A stretch of DNA of 54,833 nt from Verrucomicrobiota bacterium (GCA_947454705.1 CANGKZ010000035.1:1-54833), one strand, 5' to 3'. Shown: positions 32,911 to 41,571, counted from the first letter of the stretch. Made by a program: numbers and translations. The notes: generated from the sequence alone by a model not told the origin.

Positions 32911-34436
32911 ATCTGAACTCAGCAGCTCAGAGATCGAAGATCCGCAGCGTTGGATGGCTGGCGTGGATCGCGTTTGCGCCGGTGCTTTGGGCGTCGGAGT
33001 TGTCCTCGGTGCCGGTTCACACGATTCGAATTACCGCCGATGCCGCGTCGGTGGCGCAGTTGCGGGCATCGCCCCGCGTGGATGTTTCGGCACGCGTGTC
33101 GATCGATGATCGCCCCGAGCAGTCGGTTCGGATTCATCTCAAAGGTTCCACGGGGAGTTTTCGTCCCGTGGACGATCGGCCCGGTCTGACGGTTCGGTTT
33201 GATCGCGAGGATTCGGGTCAACGCGGCCTCGGATACCGCACGTTGCATCTCAACAATTCGGTCGAGGATCCGAGCCTGCTGCAGGAAGCGTTCGCGGCTT
33301 CGGTATTTCGCGACGCCGGAATCCCTTCTCCAGAATTGGGACATGCTCGCGTGCTTTGGAACGGGGGCGAACGCGGCCTCTACGTGGTGGTCGCGGGGTG
33401 GGATCCGGAGTTTTTCGCCACAGCATTTCCAGGCCGGAACGCGCGATTGGTGAAGGACGGAGAGGCGCTGCCGGAGGTGGATGCACTCCTGAAGCAACCC
33501 GCCTCGGATGCGGGGCAAAATTGGGAGCAGATCCAGCGCGTTCTGGAGGTGGATTCCTGCGTTCGGTATTTCGCCGTGGAGGGAATCTTCGGGCATCGCG
33601 ATGGATCCCTTGCCGCTGGGAACAACCATCGATTGGTGAGGGTGGGCGATCCGGCGCGACTGATGATTCTTCCGCACGGGATGGATCAATTCGTGGGTAC
33701 GGCAGAGTTTCCGTGGCGTCCTGCGGCGTCGGGTTCGATTGCTCGCGCGATCCTCTCCACCGCGGAGGGCAGGGCGGGGTATGCGCATGCGGTGGCCGAG
33801 CTTCTGGGCCGTTTCGGGGACGAAGCGGCGTGGGTTTCCCGAGTGAACGCGCTCGCGGCGGGGCTTGAATCGGGACTGAGACCCGCCGAAGCGGATCGGG
33901 TGAGGCCCGCTGTGGACGCTTTGCGGCAACGGTTGCGGGACCGGCATCGGGGGCTGATCCGACAACGCGTCGCAGAGGAGGCATCGGTGAAATCGGGAGC
34001 GCCCGGGGTTGGACAGAGCCAACCCCTCGGCCCGTGGAGTGAACCCACGATGGTGGATGAAGTGGTGGCCTATCGGGTCGCCGCGAACGGAACGGAGCCG
34101 CCCAGCCTGTACGCGCGGCTTCCCCATGGCGGGGCGGTGGTGTGGCGCTGCACCCAGCGTCTGGAGCCCGGAAGGTACCAAATTCGGGGCCGTATTCGCA
34201 CGGCCGGACTCGCCCGGTTGGCGTTTGGAAAGAACCACGGCGCCGTGTTGCGGCTCGCCGGACGCGATGAGCGGTCTGTCTCATTCCTGGGGAACCAGCC
34301 ATGGACGGACACCGTGTTGGACTTCGAGGTTCGTGGAGCCGGGCCGCAGGAAATCACGGTTTTGTGCGAGGTACGTGGGTCCGCAGGGGAGGCGTGGTTC
34401 GATCAATCCGCCCTTCGATTGGAACGCCTTCCTTGA
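32907..34436 (+). CDS. CotH kinase-like exported protein
   Basis: A 509-residue protein with a signal peptide (about 12-30, WLAWIAFAPVLWAS). The middle part resembles CotH-family proteins: IHLKGSTGSFRPVDDRPGLTV (RGxSS-like region), NGGERGLYVVV, then HRDGSLAAGNNHRLV and ILPHGMDQFVG, where CotH kinases usually have WDxD. CotH in Bacillus phosphorylates spore coat proteins; bacterial homologues outside spore formers are mostly uncharacterised. Loss of the W in the WDxD-like motif raises the chance of altered activity. The last 130 residues look like a carbohydrate-binding jelly-roll (GRYQIRGRIRTAG...VLDFEVRG). Start is TTG overlapping the previous stop (TTGA), a coupled start; no ATG is available upstream of the signal peptide. 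Confidence 0.72.
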   Translation: MNLNSAAQRSKIRSVGWLAWIAFAPVLWASELSSVPVHTIRITADAASVAQLRASPRVDVSARVSIDDRPEQSVRIHLKGSTGSFRPVDDRPGLTVRFDREDSGQRGLGYRTLHLNNSVEDPSLLQEAFAASVFRDAGIPSPELGHARVLWNGGERGLYVVVAGWDPEFFATAFPGRNARLVKDGEALPEVDALLKQPASDAGQNWEQIQRVLEVDSCVRYFAVEGIFGHRDGSLAAGNNHRLVRVGDPARLMILPHGMDQFVGTAEFPWRPAASGSIARAILSTAEGRAGYAHAVAELLGRFGDEAAWVSRVNALAAGLESGLRPAEADRVRPAVDALRQRLRDRHRGLIRQRVAEEASVKSGAPGVGQSQPLGPWSEPTMVDEVVAYRVAANGTEPPSLYARLPHGGAVVWRCTQRLEPGRYQIRGRIRTAGLARLAFGKNHGAVLRLAGRDERSVSFLGNQPWTDTVLDFEVRGAGPQEITVLCEVRGSAGEAWFDQSALRLERLP

Positions 34437-34554
34437 ATTGGGGCGTCTGCCACGTTCTCGACCAGAAATGGAATCTTCCTAGGTGGCGCGGCATCTGCTA
34501 CCAAAACTCATCTTATCAAGGCCCTGTGACCCGTTTTGTCGGGGCCATTTTAAC

Positions 34555-35283
34555 ATGTTTGACCTTTCCAGAATGGCATCGCGTGCGTGGACCGAGGGTT
34601 CGGGCGCGCAGGGCGGAACCTCCATTTTCCGGCGTCCCCAGCGGGCCTTCACGCTGATCGAGTTGCTGGTGGTGATTGCCATCATCGCCATCCTGGCCGG
34701 ATTGCTCCTGCCATCGCTCTCCCGCGCCAAGGCCAAGGCGAATTCGACGCTTTGCCTCAACAACCTTCGGCAGACCTCGCTCGCGCTTCGGCTTTGGGCC
34801 AACGACAACAAGGAGAAGTATCCCTGGAACCTGTCGTACACCAACGGCGGCAGCCTGGATTCGCCGGATTGGACCGACCACCTGCGCATTGCGTCCAACG
34901 AGCTCGGGTCGATGCGCATTCTGGTTTGCCCCAATGACAAACTCCGCAAGCCGGGAACCAATTGGTCGTTCCTCGTCGGCGATCTGAACGTCAGCTACTT
35001 CCTCGGCACCACGTCCACCGAGACGCGTCCTCAAACGATTGTCGCCGGCGACGCCAACGTGCTCGGCGGCGGCGGTGGGCTCGATCCTTCGTGGAGCATC
35101 TTTCTCGGATCCTCGATCGATGCGGCCTGGGATCCCACCCTGCACGTGCGCAACGGCAATCTCGCCCTGGCGGATGGCAGCGTGAAGAACACCAAGACCC
35201 AGGGACTGCGCGAACAAATCAGCAGCTGCATCGCGATTGGCCAGACCAACGTGGTGTTTTCCAAACCCCGGGGGGTCTTTTGA
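34555..35283 (+). CDS. Pseudopilin-like protein, H-X9-DG family
   Basis: A 242-residue protein with a type IV prepilin-like N-terminus: [21 protein letters not shown] with cleavage expected after A31 and glutamate +5 at E36. The body has CLNNLRQ and ends with [12 protein letters not shown], an exact H-X9-DG motif seen in large Verrucomicrobia/Planctomycete pseudopilin families (DUF1559-like). The 31-residue leader is long for a prepilin. ATG 34555 is chosen over an earlier in-frame start at 34483, which adds sequence with no signal character. It begins a cluster with the genes at 35329 and 35991. Role in secretion or surface filaments unproven. Confidence 0.88.
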   Translation: MFDLSRMASRAWTEGSGAQGGTSIFRRPQRAFTLIELLVVIAIIAILAGLLLPSLSRAKAKANSTLCLNNLRQTSLALRLWANDNKEKYPWNLSYTNGGSLDSPDWTDHLRIASNELGSMRILVCPNDKLRKPGTNWSFLVGDLNVSYFLGTTSTETRPQTIVAGDANVLGGGGGLDPSWSIFLGSSIDAAWDPTLHVRNGNLALADGSVKNTKTQGLREQISSCIAIGQTNVVFSKPRGVF

Positions 35284-35328
35284 TCTGCGTTTCTTTTTTG
35301 GTACGCAACGGGAGCCGATGGTGACCTC

Positions 35329-35994
35329 ATGAATCGCGCCCGGGTCAAACTTCTGGTGTCGGTACTGGTGATTCTCGCCGCCGCCGCTGCGGTGTGGCGT
35401 TCGCTTCACGATGCCCCGCCGTCGTTCTCCGCTTCGGTTCCGTCCGAGATCGGACGCGTACTCGCCTTGGAAGCCGGCAAGCTGCTCAAGCCCGGCGGCA
35501 GAGTAATCGTGATCGCGCGCGACACCGAGGCGTTCACCCAACCGGCGTTCGATGCCGTGCTGCGTTCGCTCAATCAGACGTTGCGGGAGGCGGGAACGCC
35601 GCCGGTGGCGGTTCGATCGATTCAGCTGGATCCGCAGCGACCGCTCCAGGTGCCGCCCGGGGATTTCGTCGAGCTGCTGCGCAAGGCCGGAACCTCCGAT
35701 GTAATCGTCTCCCTGCTGGGGCCGCCGTTTCTATCTGAAGAGCAGCGCGCGTCGGTCGGCGTGGTGAAGCCGCGCGTGGTCGCCTTCTGGCCCGGCACGC
35801 TGGCGGAATATGCGAACCTCCGTCCCCTGTTCGAACAACGGCTGCTTTCCTCCGCGGTGATTCATCGACCCGAGGGCCTGGGGCTCGGGTTGGGGGGTAA
35901 AACGTCGACGCCTCCCGCGGAAAAGTTTGAAGCCCTGTATCAAATTGTGAACGGCAACGGGATTCCTCCCACACCATTGCCGGGACTGCCATGA
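35329..35994 (+). CDS. Membrane-anchored protein of unknown function
   Basis: A 221-residue product with an N-terminal membrane anchor (about 7-25) and a mainly alpha/beta soluble part (GGRVIVIARDTEAFTQPAFD, SDVIVSLLGPPFL, KPRVVAFWPGT), predicted to be periplasmic. The sequence pattern recalls substrate-binding or Rossmann-like folds, but I recognise no family motif. It lies between two pseudopilin-like genes and its stop overlaps the ATG of the second by 4 bases (ATGA), so the three form an operon and the product may work with them. Confidence 0.75.
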   Translation: MNRARVKLLVSVLVILAAAAAVWRSLHDAPPSFSASVPSEIGRVLALEAGKLLKPGGRVIVIARDTEAFTQPAFDAVLRSLNQTLREAGTPPVAVRSIQLDPQRPLQVPPGDFVELLRKAGTSDVIVSLLGPPFLSEEQRASVGVVKPRVVAFWPGTLAEYANLRPLFEQRLLSSAVIHRPEGLGLGLGGKTSTPPAEKFEALYQIVNGNGIPPTPLPGLP

Positions 35995-36692
35995 GAACCA
36001 GGAATCTCTTGCATCCCTCGGCGCGAACCGGATTGGGCGGATTTACCGCGCCGGATCTGATGGCGTTGATTGCAATTCTTTCGGTACTGGGCGCGGTGGT
36101 GGCGGTGCCGCTGATTCGCTCGAAGCGATCGGCCGGCGAGGCGGTCTGCGTGAACAACCTTCGCCAGATCGCGCAGGCGGTGAACCTCTACGCCGAGGAC
36201 CACGGCAAAACGCTTCCCGGTCCGGTGGCGGGGCAGGCCGGGGATTTCTGGTGGTGGTACAAGGAGCAGATCCGTCCGTACCCCAAACCCAAGGGCGATC
36301 GCGCCGCGCAGGACGCACAATTCGTGTGTCCAAGTGATCGTGGATATTCCGATCCCGCACCGTTTTCCAAGACCCAGCGGTTCGATTTCAGCAGCTACGT
36401 CTTCAACGGCGTGACGCTTCCCGGCATGCCTCAGATCGCCGGTTGGAAGCAATCGGCCCTCGTTGAGCCTGCAAAGACGCTGGTGGTGATGGAATGGGCT
36501 GCTCATGCGCCGATTTCGTGGCACCGCAGCCGCACGGGATTGAAGAACACGCCGTTCTACAACAATGCCGCCTGCGCGGTGTCCTTCACCGACGGGCACG
36601 CCGCGGTGATTCCGATCTATTACGACGGCTTCAACGCGGCCTACACCCGCGACCCGATCGCCGGATACGCCTACCGGTACTCGGGCAACTGA
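35991..36692 (+). CDS. Degenerate pseudopilin-like protein
   Basis: A 233-residue protein built like the pseudopilin at 34555, with VCVNNLRQIAQAVNLYAEDHG after the N-terminal helix and a C-terminal AVSFTDGHAAVIPI. The prepilin motif is altered: GGFTAPDLMALIAILSVLGAV has aspartate (D22) at mature position +5 where glutamate is normal, and the helix is preceded by 17 residues. The H of the H-X9-DG motif is replaced by N. It starts by a 4-base overlap with the upstream gene. Whether it is processed by a prepilin peptidase is doubtful; it may be a minor or specialised pseudopilin. Confidence 0.8.
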   Translation: MRTRNLLHPSARTGLGGFTAPDLMALIAILSVLGAVVAVPLIRSKRSAGEAVCVNNLRQIAQAVNLYAEDHGKTLPGPVAGQAGDFWWWYKEQIRPYPKPKGDRAAQDAQFVCPSDRGYSDPAPFSKTQRFDFSSYVFNGVTLPGMPQIAGWKQSALVEPAKTLVVMEWAAHAPISWHRSRTGLKNTPFYNNAACAVSFTDGHAAVIPIYYDGFNAAYTRDPIAGYAYRYSGN

Positions 36693-36729
36693 TCCGGTCG
36701 ATCGCTGCGAGTTCATTCGTCCTTTTTCT

Positions 36730-38694
36730 ATGTCTCGAATTTGGTTCACACGTTTCCCAGTCAGCCGGGCAATTCCCGCAGCGGGTTTCACCGGGATCGC
36801 CGCGTGCGTGGTCGCCGGGGTGCTGTCGATGGTGTCGCTCCATGCCGCGCCGGTGCTGGGACCGTGGGTGCCGCTCTTCAAGGGCATTGACCACGCCCGC
36901 GGCACCAATGCGCCCGACGCTTCAAATCCCGATCGGACGGTGGTCAACGTCGCGCGTGTGGATCTGACCGACCCGGACATCCGGCTCAAGCCCACGCCGC
37001 GGATTGCCACGGGCTACAACGACGGCTTCCGCGAAACCGGCGGCATGACCGTCAGCCGCTACCTGCAAACCCAAAAGGCTCAGCTCGCGATCAACGCGAA
37101 TTTTTTCGATCAGGGGCAATACTACCTGCCGGAGGGAACGCCGATGGATCTTGGCGGTTTGTCGATCCGCGAAGGCGAGGTGGTGTCTTCGCAGGACAGC
37201 GCGGTGGATTCCTCGGTGATTGCGTTCGATTCATCCAATCGGCCGTCGGTGATCTATACGAACTGGCCCGCCCAATCCACGGCCGGGGTTTTCACCGCCG
37301 TGGCCGGCGTGTATCCGGTGGTGGTGAAAGGGGCGAATGTGGCGCACAGCTATGCGAATTTGCCGGGAAATCTCCACGATGCCCAACCCCGCACCTTGTA
37401 CGGAATTTCGGCGGACCGGCGGTATCTTTATCTGATGACGATCGATGGTCGTCAGCCCGGCTACAGTGTCGGTGCCCTCGATTATGAATCGGCGAATTGG
37501 ATGCTGGCGGCGGGAGCGGCCGATGCGATCAACATGGACGGTGGCGGATCGACCACGCTGGTGATCGAAAACTCTCTGGGACTGCCGGAGCGACTCAACA
37601 GTTCCAGCGCGGTCGCGGACAGCGGCAAGGAACGCACCGTGGGCAGTCACCTGGCCGTTTTTGCGAAACCGCTGGCGGGGTTCTTCTCGGAGGTGAAGGT
37701 GATGGCCGATGACGAAGCCGCTTCGATTTCATGGAAAACGGGAGAATCTTCAGTGTCCTGGATCGAGTACGGTCCCACCGCGGACTTGGGTTCAAAGACC
37801 ACCGTCCCCGCGATTTCTGGAACCAACCATTCGGCGCTCCTCACCGGACTGACCGCCGGCACCGCCTACACGTATCGATTCGTGGCGACTCCGGCCTCCG
37901 GCACGCAGACTTCGCCGCTCTATGCGTTCACGACGACGAATTACAATGCGTTCCAATCACTGATCGAACTGACCAACACGTGGAAATTTTCCACCGCAGC
38001 CCAGTCGGGCACAGCCTGGGCCGGAAAGTCCCACAATGACGCCGCCTGGGCCGGTCCATCGCCGGGCGTGCTATGGGTCGATGTCCGGGTGGCAGGTGGC
38101 AACGCCTTGATTCCCTCGAAGTCAACCCAGCTTCAGGCGGATCCGGCCAATGCGGGCTATCCCTACACCACCTACTACTTTCGAACCCACGTTCAAGTGG
38201 CCAGCGCGGCGTTCAGCCGGGTGTTGATCGGGGAGGGATATATTGATGATGGCGCGGTGTTCTACCTCAACGGAGTTGAGGTCTCGCGCCTTCGCATGGA
38301 TCCCACGGCCGACATCACCAGCTCGACTCTGGCGCTTTCCTATCCGTGTTCGGGTGACGCCACGTGTGCGGATTCCCTGCAGTTGGATGGCACGCCGCTG
38401 GTGGACGGCGACAATGTCATCGCGGTCGAGGTTCATAACTACAATCTGCGGAGTGCCGACATGACCTTTGGCATGACCCTTCAGGCGGTCCGTTCGGCAC
38501 CGCCCGCGCCCTTGGTGGGTATCGCCAACGGTGCCACGGGAGCACTCGAACTTACCTGGGATCGTGGAGGCTTTGTGCTGCAGCAGGCCGACTCTCCGAC
38601 GGGGCCTTGGATAGAAGTTCCGGGGCCCGTGGTGATGTCGCCCCATGTCACAACGGCTTCGGCTTTGGCGCGGTACTATCGGTTGAATCGATAG
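36730..38694 (+). CDS. Phosphodiester glycosidase (NAGPA domain) protein 3 with FN3 and C-terminal modules
   Basis: A 654-residue exported protein. The NAGPA domain (about 60-315) has INANFFDQ (about 121) in place of NGDFY, TIDGRQPGYS, and INMDGGGSTTLV (about 268), then GKERTVGSHLAVF. A fibronectin type III-like domain (about 318-400: ASISWKTGESSVSWIEYG...YTYRFVAT) follows, then a galactose-binding-like domain (about 410-590: YYFRTHVQVA...GVEVSRLRMD). The last part is the short module LELTWDRGGFVLQQADSPTG...ARYYRLN, also found at the end of the NHL protein. The ATG is preceded by CTTTTTCT, with no Shine-Dalgarno sequence. Substrate unknown; extra modules suggest binding to a polymer. Confidence 0.88.
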   Translation: MSRIWFTRFPVSRAIPAAGFTGIAACVVAGVLSMVSLHAAPVLGPWVPLFKGIDHARGTNAPDASNPDRTVVNVARVDLTDPDIRLKPTPRIATGYNDGFRETGGMTVSRYLQTQKAQLAINANFFDQGQYYLPEGTPMDLGGLSIREGEVVSSQDSAVDSSVIAFDSSNRPSVIYTNWPAQSTAGVFTAVAGVYPVVVKGANVAHSYANLPGNLHDAQPRTLYGISADRRYLYLMTIDGRQPGYSVGALDYESANWMLAAGAADAINMDGGGSTTLVIENSLGLPERLNSSSAVADSGKERTVGSHLAVFAKPLAGFFSEVKVMADDEAASISWKTGESSVSWIEYGPTADLGSKTTVPAISGTNHSALLTGLTAGTAYTYRFVATPASGTQTSPLYAFTTTNYNAFQSLIELTNTWKFSTAAQSGTAWAGKSHNDAAWAGPSPGVLWVDVRVAGGNALIPSKSTQLQADPANAGYPYTTYYFRTHVQVASAAFSRVLIGEGYIDDGAVFYLNGVEVSRLRMDPTADITSSTLALSYPCSGDATCADSLQLDGTPLVDGDNVIAVEVHNYNLRSADMTFGMTLQAVRSAPPAPLVGIANGATGALELTWDRGGFVLQQADSPTGPWIEVPGPVVMSPHVTTASALARYYRLNR

Positions 38695-38774
38695 GGGGAT
38701 CGGAACCGACCCGTATCATTCTTTTCCAAGGAACCGCATTGCACCGAACCGACTCCCGTCATAATTTTTCTACC

Positions 38775-39158
38775 GTGAATCTCGCATCTCTCTCTGCATC
38801 GGACTTTGTTAGAATCGCGCGTCTTTTGAAGGTGAAGGAATCCCTTCTCGCGAAGGTGGCCGCCATTGACGCGGAATTGTCTTCATTTGAATCCGGCGGC
38901 GCTCCCGCCCCCCGCCGTGGGCGTCCCGCCAAGGCCGCCTCCTCCGCTCCGAAGGCTGGCCGGGCCAAGCGCGGCGCCTTGAAGGACACGATTATTTCCC
39001 TGCTCAAGGAAGCCGGTAAGGACGGTCTGAGCGTGAAGGACATCGCGGCCAAGACCGGGGTGAAAGGCGCGAACATTCACGCTTGGTTCTTCAACACCGG
39101 AAAGAAGATCAAGGAAATCCAGAAGGTGGGTAAGTCCACCCACGCCTGGGTGGCGTGA
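38775..39158 (+). CDS. Small DNA-binding protein with AT-hook and winged-helix domain
   Basis: A 127-residue basic protein. Residues 1-42 form a coiled-coil-like helix (FVRIARLLKVKESLLAKVAAID). Next comes an AT-hook-like RRGRPAKA (47-54) in an Ala/Lys-rich linker, then a winged helix-turn-helix-like domain (66-125: LKDTIISLLKEAGKDGLSVKDIAAKTGVKGANIHAWF). It resembles nucleoid or regulatory proteins rather than a specific repressor. The GTG start at 38775 is preferred: upstream the frame lies inside the preceding gene. Its stop overlaps the GTG of trmO (GTGA), so the two are co-translated, an odd pairing. Confidence 0.78.
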   Translation: MNLASLSASDFVRIARLLKVKESLLAKVAAIDAELSSFESGGAPAPRRGRPAKAASSAPKAGRAKRGALKDTIISLLKEAGKDGLSVKDIAAKTGVKGANIHAWFFNTGKKIKEIQKVGKSTHAWVA

Positions 39159-40012
39159 GTGACACCGGCCCATCGCCGGAGTCGAAAACGTTGACGCTCG
39201 ACCCGATCGGATTCGTCCGGTCGGGTCAGCGTTTAAAGTTCGATGCGCGGCATCAGCCCCGCGAGACCGAGACCGAATCCCACATCCTCGAGCTCGTTCC
39301 CGGACGTGACCTCGAACTCGCGCTCCGCGACCTCGCCGGGTTTTCGCGCATCTGGCTGATCTGGTGGTTTGATCGCAATCCCACCTGGCGTCCGCTCGTC
39401 CTTCCTCCCCAGGGGCCTGCGACCCGTCGTGGCGTGTTCAGCACCCGTTCGCCGCATCGCCCCAATCCGATTGGCATTACGCCTGTCCGACTCCTGGCGG
39501 TGGAGCGTCGTCGGCTGATTTTGGGCCCGTGCGACCTCGTGGATGGAACACCGGTGTTTGATATTAAACCCTACATCCCGGCCTACGATTCGTTTCCTGG
39601 GGAACAGGCTGGTTGGTGGGATGAAGTGCAGGCGGAGCTCGCGCAGCCTCCCGCGTTTCGGGTCGTCTTTTCCGCCAATGCGGCGACGCAGCTTCAATGG
39701 CTTCGCGAGCACTGGCAGATTGAATTTGAATCCCGGGTGGTGGAGCGGCTTGAACGTGATCCAACGCCGCACCGGACGCGTCGGATCCGGAGAACGCTGG
39801 CTGGACGCATGGAGCTTGGCTGTGGGGGATGGCGCGCGATCTTTGAAGTGTCGGGAAGCGAGGTCAACGTGACCTCGATCGAACCCGGGTATCCGCGCCG
39901 GTTTTTGGAAAATCTCCACCTGACCCGTGTGCCGGACCGCGAAGCTCAGCTGGCGTATCTGGAACGCTTCCCTGAAACGGCGATGCCTCCGGAGCCTGGT
40001 CTGGAAGCGTAA
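39155..40012 (+). CDS. trmO: tRNA (N6-threonylcarbamoyladenosine-37)-N6-methyltransferase TrmO (TsaA family)
   Basis: TrmO methylates t6A37 of tRNA(Thr) using S-adenosylmethionine. The 285-residue product has the family signature FSTRSPHRPNPIGIT (95-109), DLVDGTPVFDIKPY (127-140) and YDSF, and the C-terminal extension found in bacterial TrmO. Bacterial TrmO is typically of similar size. Start is GTG, overlapping the stop of the AT-hook protein by 4 bases (GTGA). A GCCCTT/AAGGGC hairpin lies just after the stop (40021-40039) but without a U-tract. Confidence 0.92.
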   Translation: MSDTGPSPESKTLTLDPIGFVRSGQRLKFDARHQPRETETESHILELVPGRDLELALRDLAGFSRIWLIWWFDRNPTWRPLVLPPQGPATRRGVFSTRSPHRPNPIGITPVRLLAVERRRLILGPCDLVDGTPVFDIKPYIPAYDSFPGEQAGWWDEVQAELAQPPAFRVVFSANAATQLQWLREHWQIEFESRVVERLERDPTPHRTRRIRRTLAGRMELGCGGWRAIFEVSGSEVNVTSIEPGYPRRFLENLHLTRVPDREAQLAYLERFPETAMPPEPGLEA

Positions 40013-40074
40013 ACTCCTGCGCCCTTAACGCCGAAGGGCAGGGATGAATTTGGAAAGCATGAAAGCAGGAAGGG

Positions 40075-40104
40075 GAGATCGCAGATGGGAGATGGGAGAT
40101 GGGG
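40075..40104. repeat. GATGGGA tandem tract
   Basis: Short tandem repeat of a GATGGGA/GAGATCG type unit, similar to the tract at 2017-2064. Confidence 0.6.
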
Positions 40105-40153
40105 GGCCGGATACTGGATGCTGGATTTTGGGGCCACCTTGGGCCGCGGGTCT

Positions 40154-40196
40154 TTGGAGTGCGGTGGCAGAGCGCAGCGTCGACACCGCTTTCGAA
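40154..40196 (+). repeat. 43-bp GC element, copy 1
   Basis: Core contains GCGGTGGCAGAGCGCAGCG then TCGACACCGCTTTCG; GCGGTG and CACCGC can pair. Copies: 42420-42463, 49874-49916, 54284-54326, all on the plus strand, each followed by GCAGAA/ACCGACC-like tail sequence and, further on, heptamers. Confidence 0.85.
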
Positions 40197-40389
40197 TACG
40201 TTCGCAGAATCAAACCGACCGGTCCGGTTGCGGTGGTTTACGCAAGGATACGCTCTCTGCGGTTTCGTGGTTCTCTAGTGCTGGATCCAAGTCTTATTCA
40301 AACCCTTCAACGCGCCAGAGGACAGGCGCACTCCACGACGTAGTCGCGATCTCGTCCCACCCGCAGCGAACTCCGCCAGGTCTTGGACT

Positions 40390-40407
40390 GCGGTAGTCCT
40401 CTACCGC
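40390..40407. repeat. Perfect GCGGTAG hairpin
   Basis: GCGGTAG-TCCT-CTACCGC, a 7-bp stem with a 4-nt loop, followed by TTTCG. It resembles the inverted ends of the 43-bp element and may be a shortened relative. Confidence 0.6.
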
Positions 40408-40433
40408 TTTCGTCGCGTGACATGGTCCGTTGA

Positions 40434-40474
40434 ACTTTGGACTTTGGACTTTGGACTTTGGACTTTGGACTTTG
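40434..40474. repeat. ACTTTGG heptamer array
   Basis: About 5.9 tandem copies of ACTTTGG. It ends seven bases before the stop codon of the minus-strand gene at 40481. Confidence 0.9.
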
Positions 40475-40480
40475 TTCGTC

Positions 40481-41398
40481 CTACCTCCAAACCTCGCCCT
40501 TCACCACATTGCCCGGCACATCGAGCCGATGGATCTGATTGATCGTCTTGAAATGCGCGTCGTCGCGGAATGACCACACCAGCCGCTTGTCCCGCGTGAT
40601 CTCAAACACGCACGGCTGGGTGCCCACATGACCGTGCCCGAGGTAATTGCAGATGACCGTGTTCCCATTGGGCAGGCGCTCGCATCCTGCAGTGAGCCGA
40701 AGCGGGTTGCCCGCGATGTCGAACTCGTTCACTTCCCAGATCGTTTGGCCCGCCGCGTTCACTTCGATGACATTGTGCCCGTCGCCGCAGGTGATGAGCA
40801 AGCGGCCGTTCGGCAGCGGCACCGCCGCATGCGGGTCGCCCGCCACCGGGATTGACCGGACCTCGACCCCGGTAGCATCGACTTCCACCACGCGATTCTC
40901 ACCCTTGAAGCAAACCAGATAGTGCCCGTTCGGCAGCTTGCGCGTGCCGCGGTATTGATTGTGGGCATGGATGCCGGGCTTCGATTTGAGTGGCACGACC
41001 AGCACGATCTTTCCCTTCGAATCGAGTTCCACAATGCGGCTCGTTCCCCCCTCAACCACCAAGGTTCGTCCATGGGGCAGGGGCTGACACGAGTGCACCT
41101 CGCACTCCTTCGGGGCGTGGTATTCCCAGATCACCTGATGGTCGAGTGTCACCTCCAGCGCGCCCGCGACGTGGCAGAGCAGGATGTGTCCGTTGGGCAG
41201 ACGCCAGCAGTCCTGCGGCGCTTTGCAGGGATGGCTCCACTCGATTTTCCCCTCGGCCGAGACCAGTTTCACCGCGCCATCGTTGTAGTCGCAGCACAGG
41301 AATGAAGGCGCGCCGGCCTGGAGTGCGAAGACGGCGGAGGACACCAGGGCCGTGGCAATCAGCCCGAGGCGGCGGATGTGGCGGAGCAGGGGAGGCAT
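40481..41398 (-). CDS. Secreted PQQ-like/arylsulfotransferase-like propeller protein
   Basis: A 305-residue protein with a signal peptide (about 9-28) and repeated blades marked by LPNGH/LPNGR: RLPNGHILLCH, PLPHGRTLVVEGG, KLPNGHYLVCF, PLPNGRLLITCGDG, RLPNGNTVICNY, with I/VW motifs (GKIEWSH, HQVIWEYH, GQTIWEV). Cysteines are frequent for a propeller. Similar proteins are widespread in Verrucomicrobia and Planctomycetes with no assigned reaction; the arylsulfotransferase label comes only from the blade pattern. It is a single gene divergent from the NYN gene. Confidence 0.8.
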   Translation of the reverse strand: MPPLLRHIRRLGLIATALVSSAVFALQAGAPSFLCCDYNDGAVKLVSAEGKIEWSHPCKAPQDCWRLPNGHILLCHVAGALEVTLDHQVIWEYHAPKECEVHSCQPLPHGRTLVVEGGTSRIVELDSKGKIVLVVPLKSKPGIHAHNQYRGTRKLPNGHYLVCFKGENRVVEVDATGVEVRSIPVAGDPHAAVPLPNGRLLITCGDGHNVIEVNAAGQTIWEVNEFDIAGNPLRLTAGCERLPNGNTVICNYLGHGHVGTQPCVFEITRDKRLVWSFRDDAHFKTINQIHRLDVPGNVVKGEVWR

Positions 41399-41571
41399 TT
41401 GGAAAATCTGAAACGAGCGCTTCGGAATTGCACGCGGTTTGACGTTTCGGGGTTCACTTTGGGTTTTTCGGGAGACGTTTCAAAATCGGGGCCGTCTCTG
41501 CGCACAAATCCGCGCGGAAACGGATTTTCGGCTTTGATTTCGTTTGCCGGGGCGTAAACCGGGATTGCTCT

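Larger units (their letters stand above)
40013..40480. other. Repeat-rich non-coding spacer
   Basis: No gene. It holds a GGAGAT tract, one copy of the 43-bp GC element, a perfect small hairpin and a heptamer array, all before the end of a minus-strand gene. Confidence 0.65.

Noticed and set aside
34520-34546. Hairpin GGCCCTG/CGGGGCC before the pseudopilin start as terminator or riboswitch
   Set aside because: Stem is short with a G-T pair, only weak T-richness follows, and no conserved aptamer pattern is recognisable.
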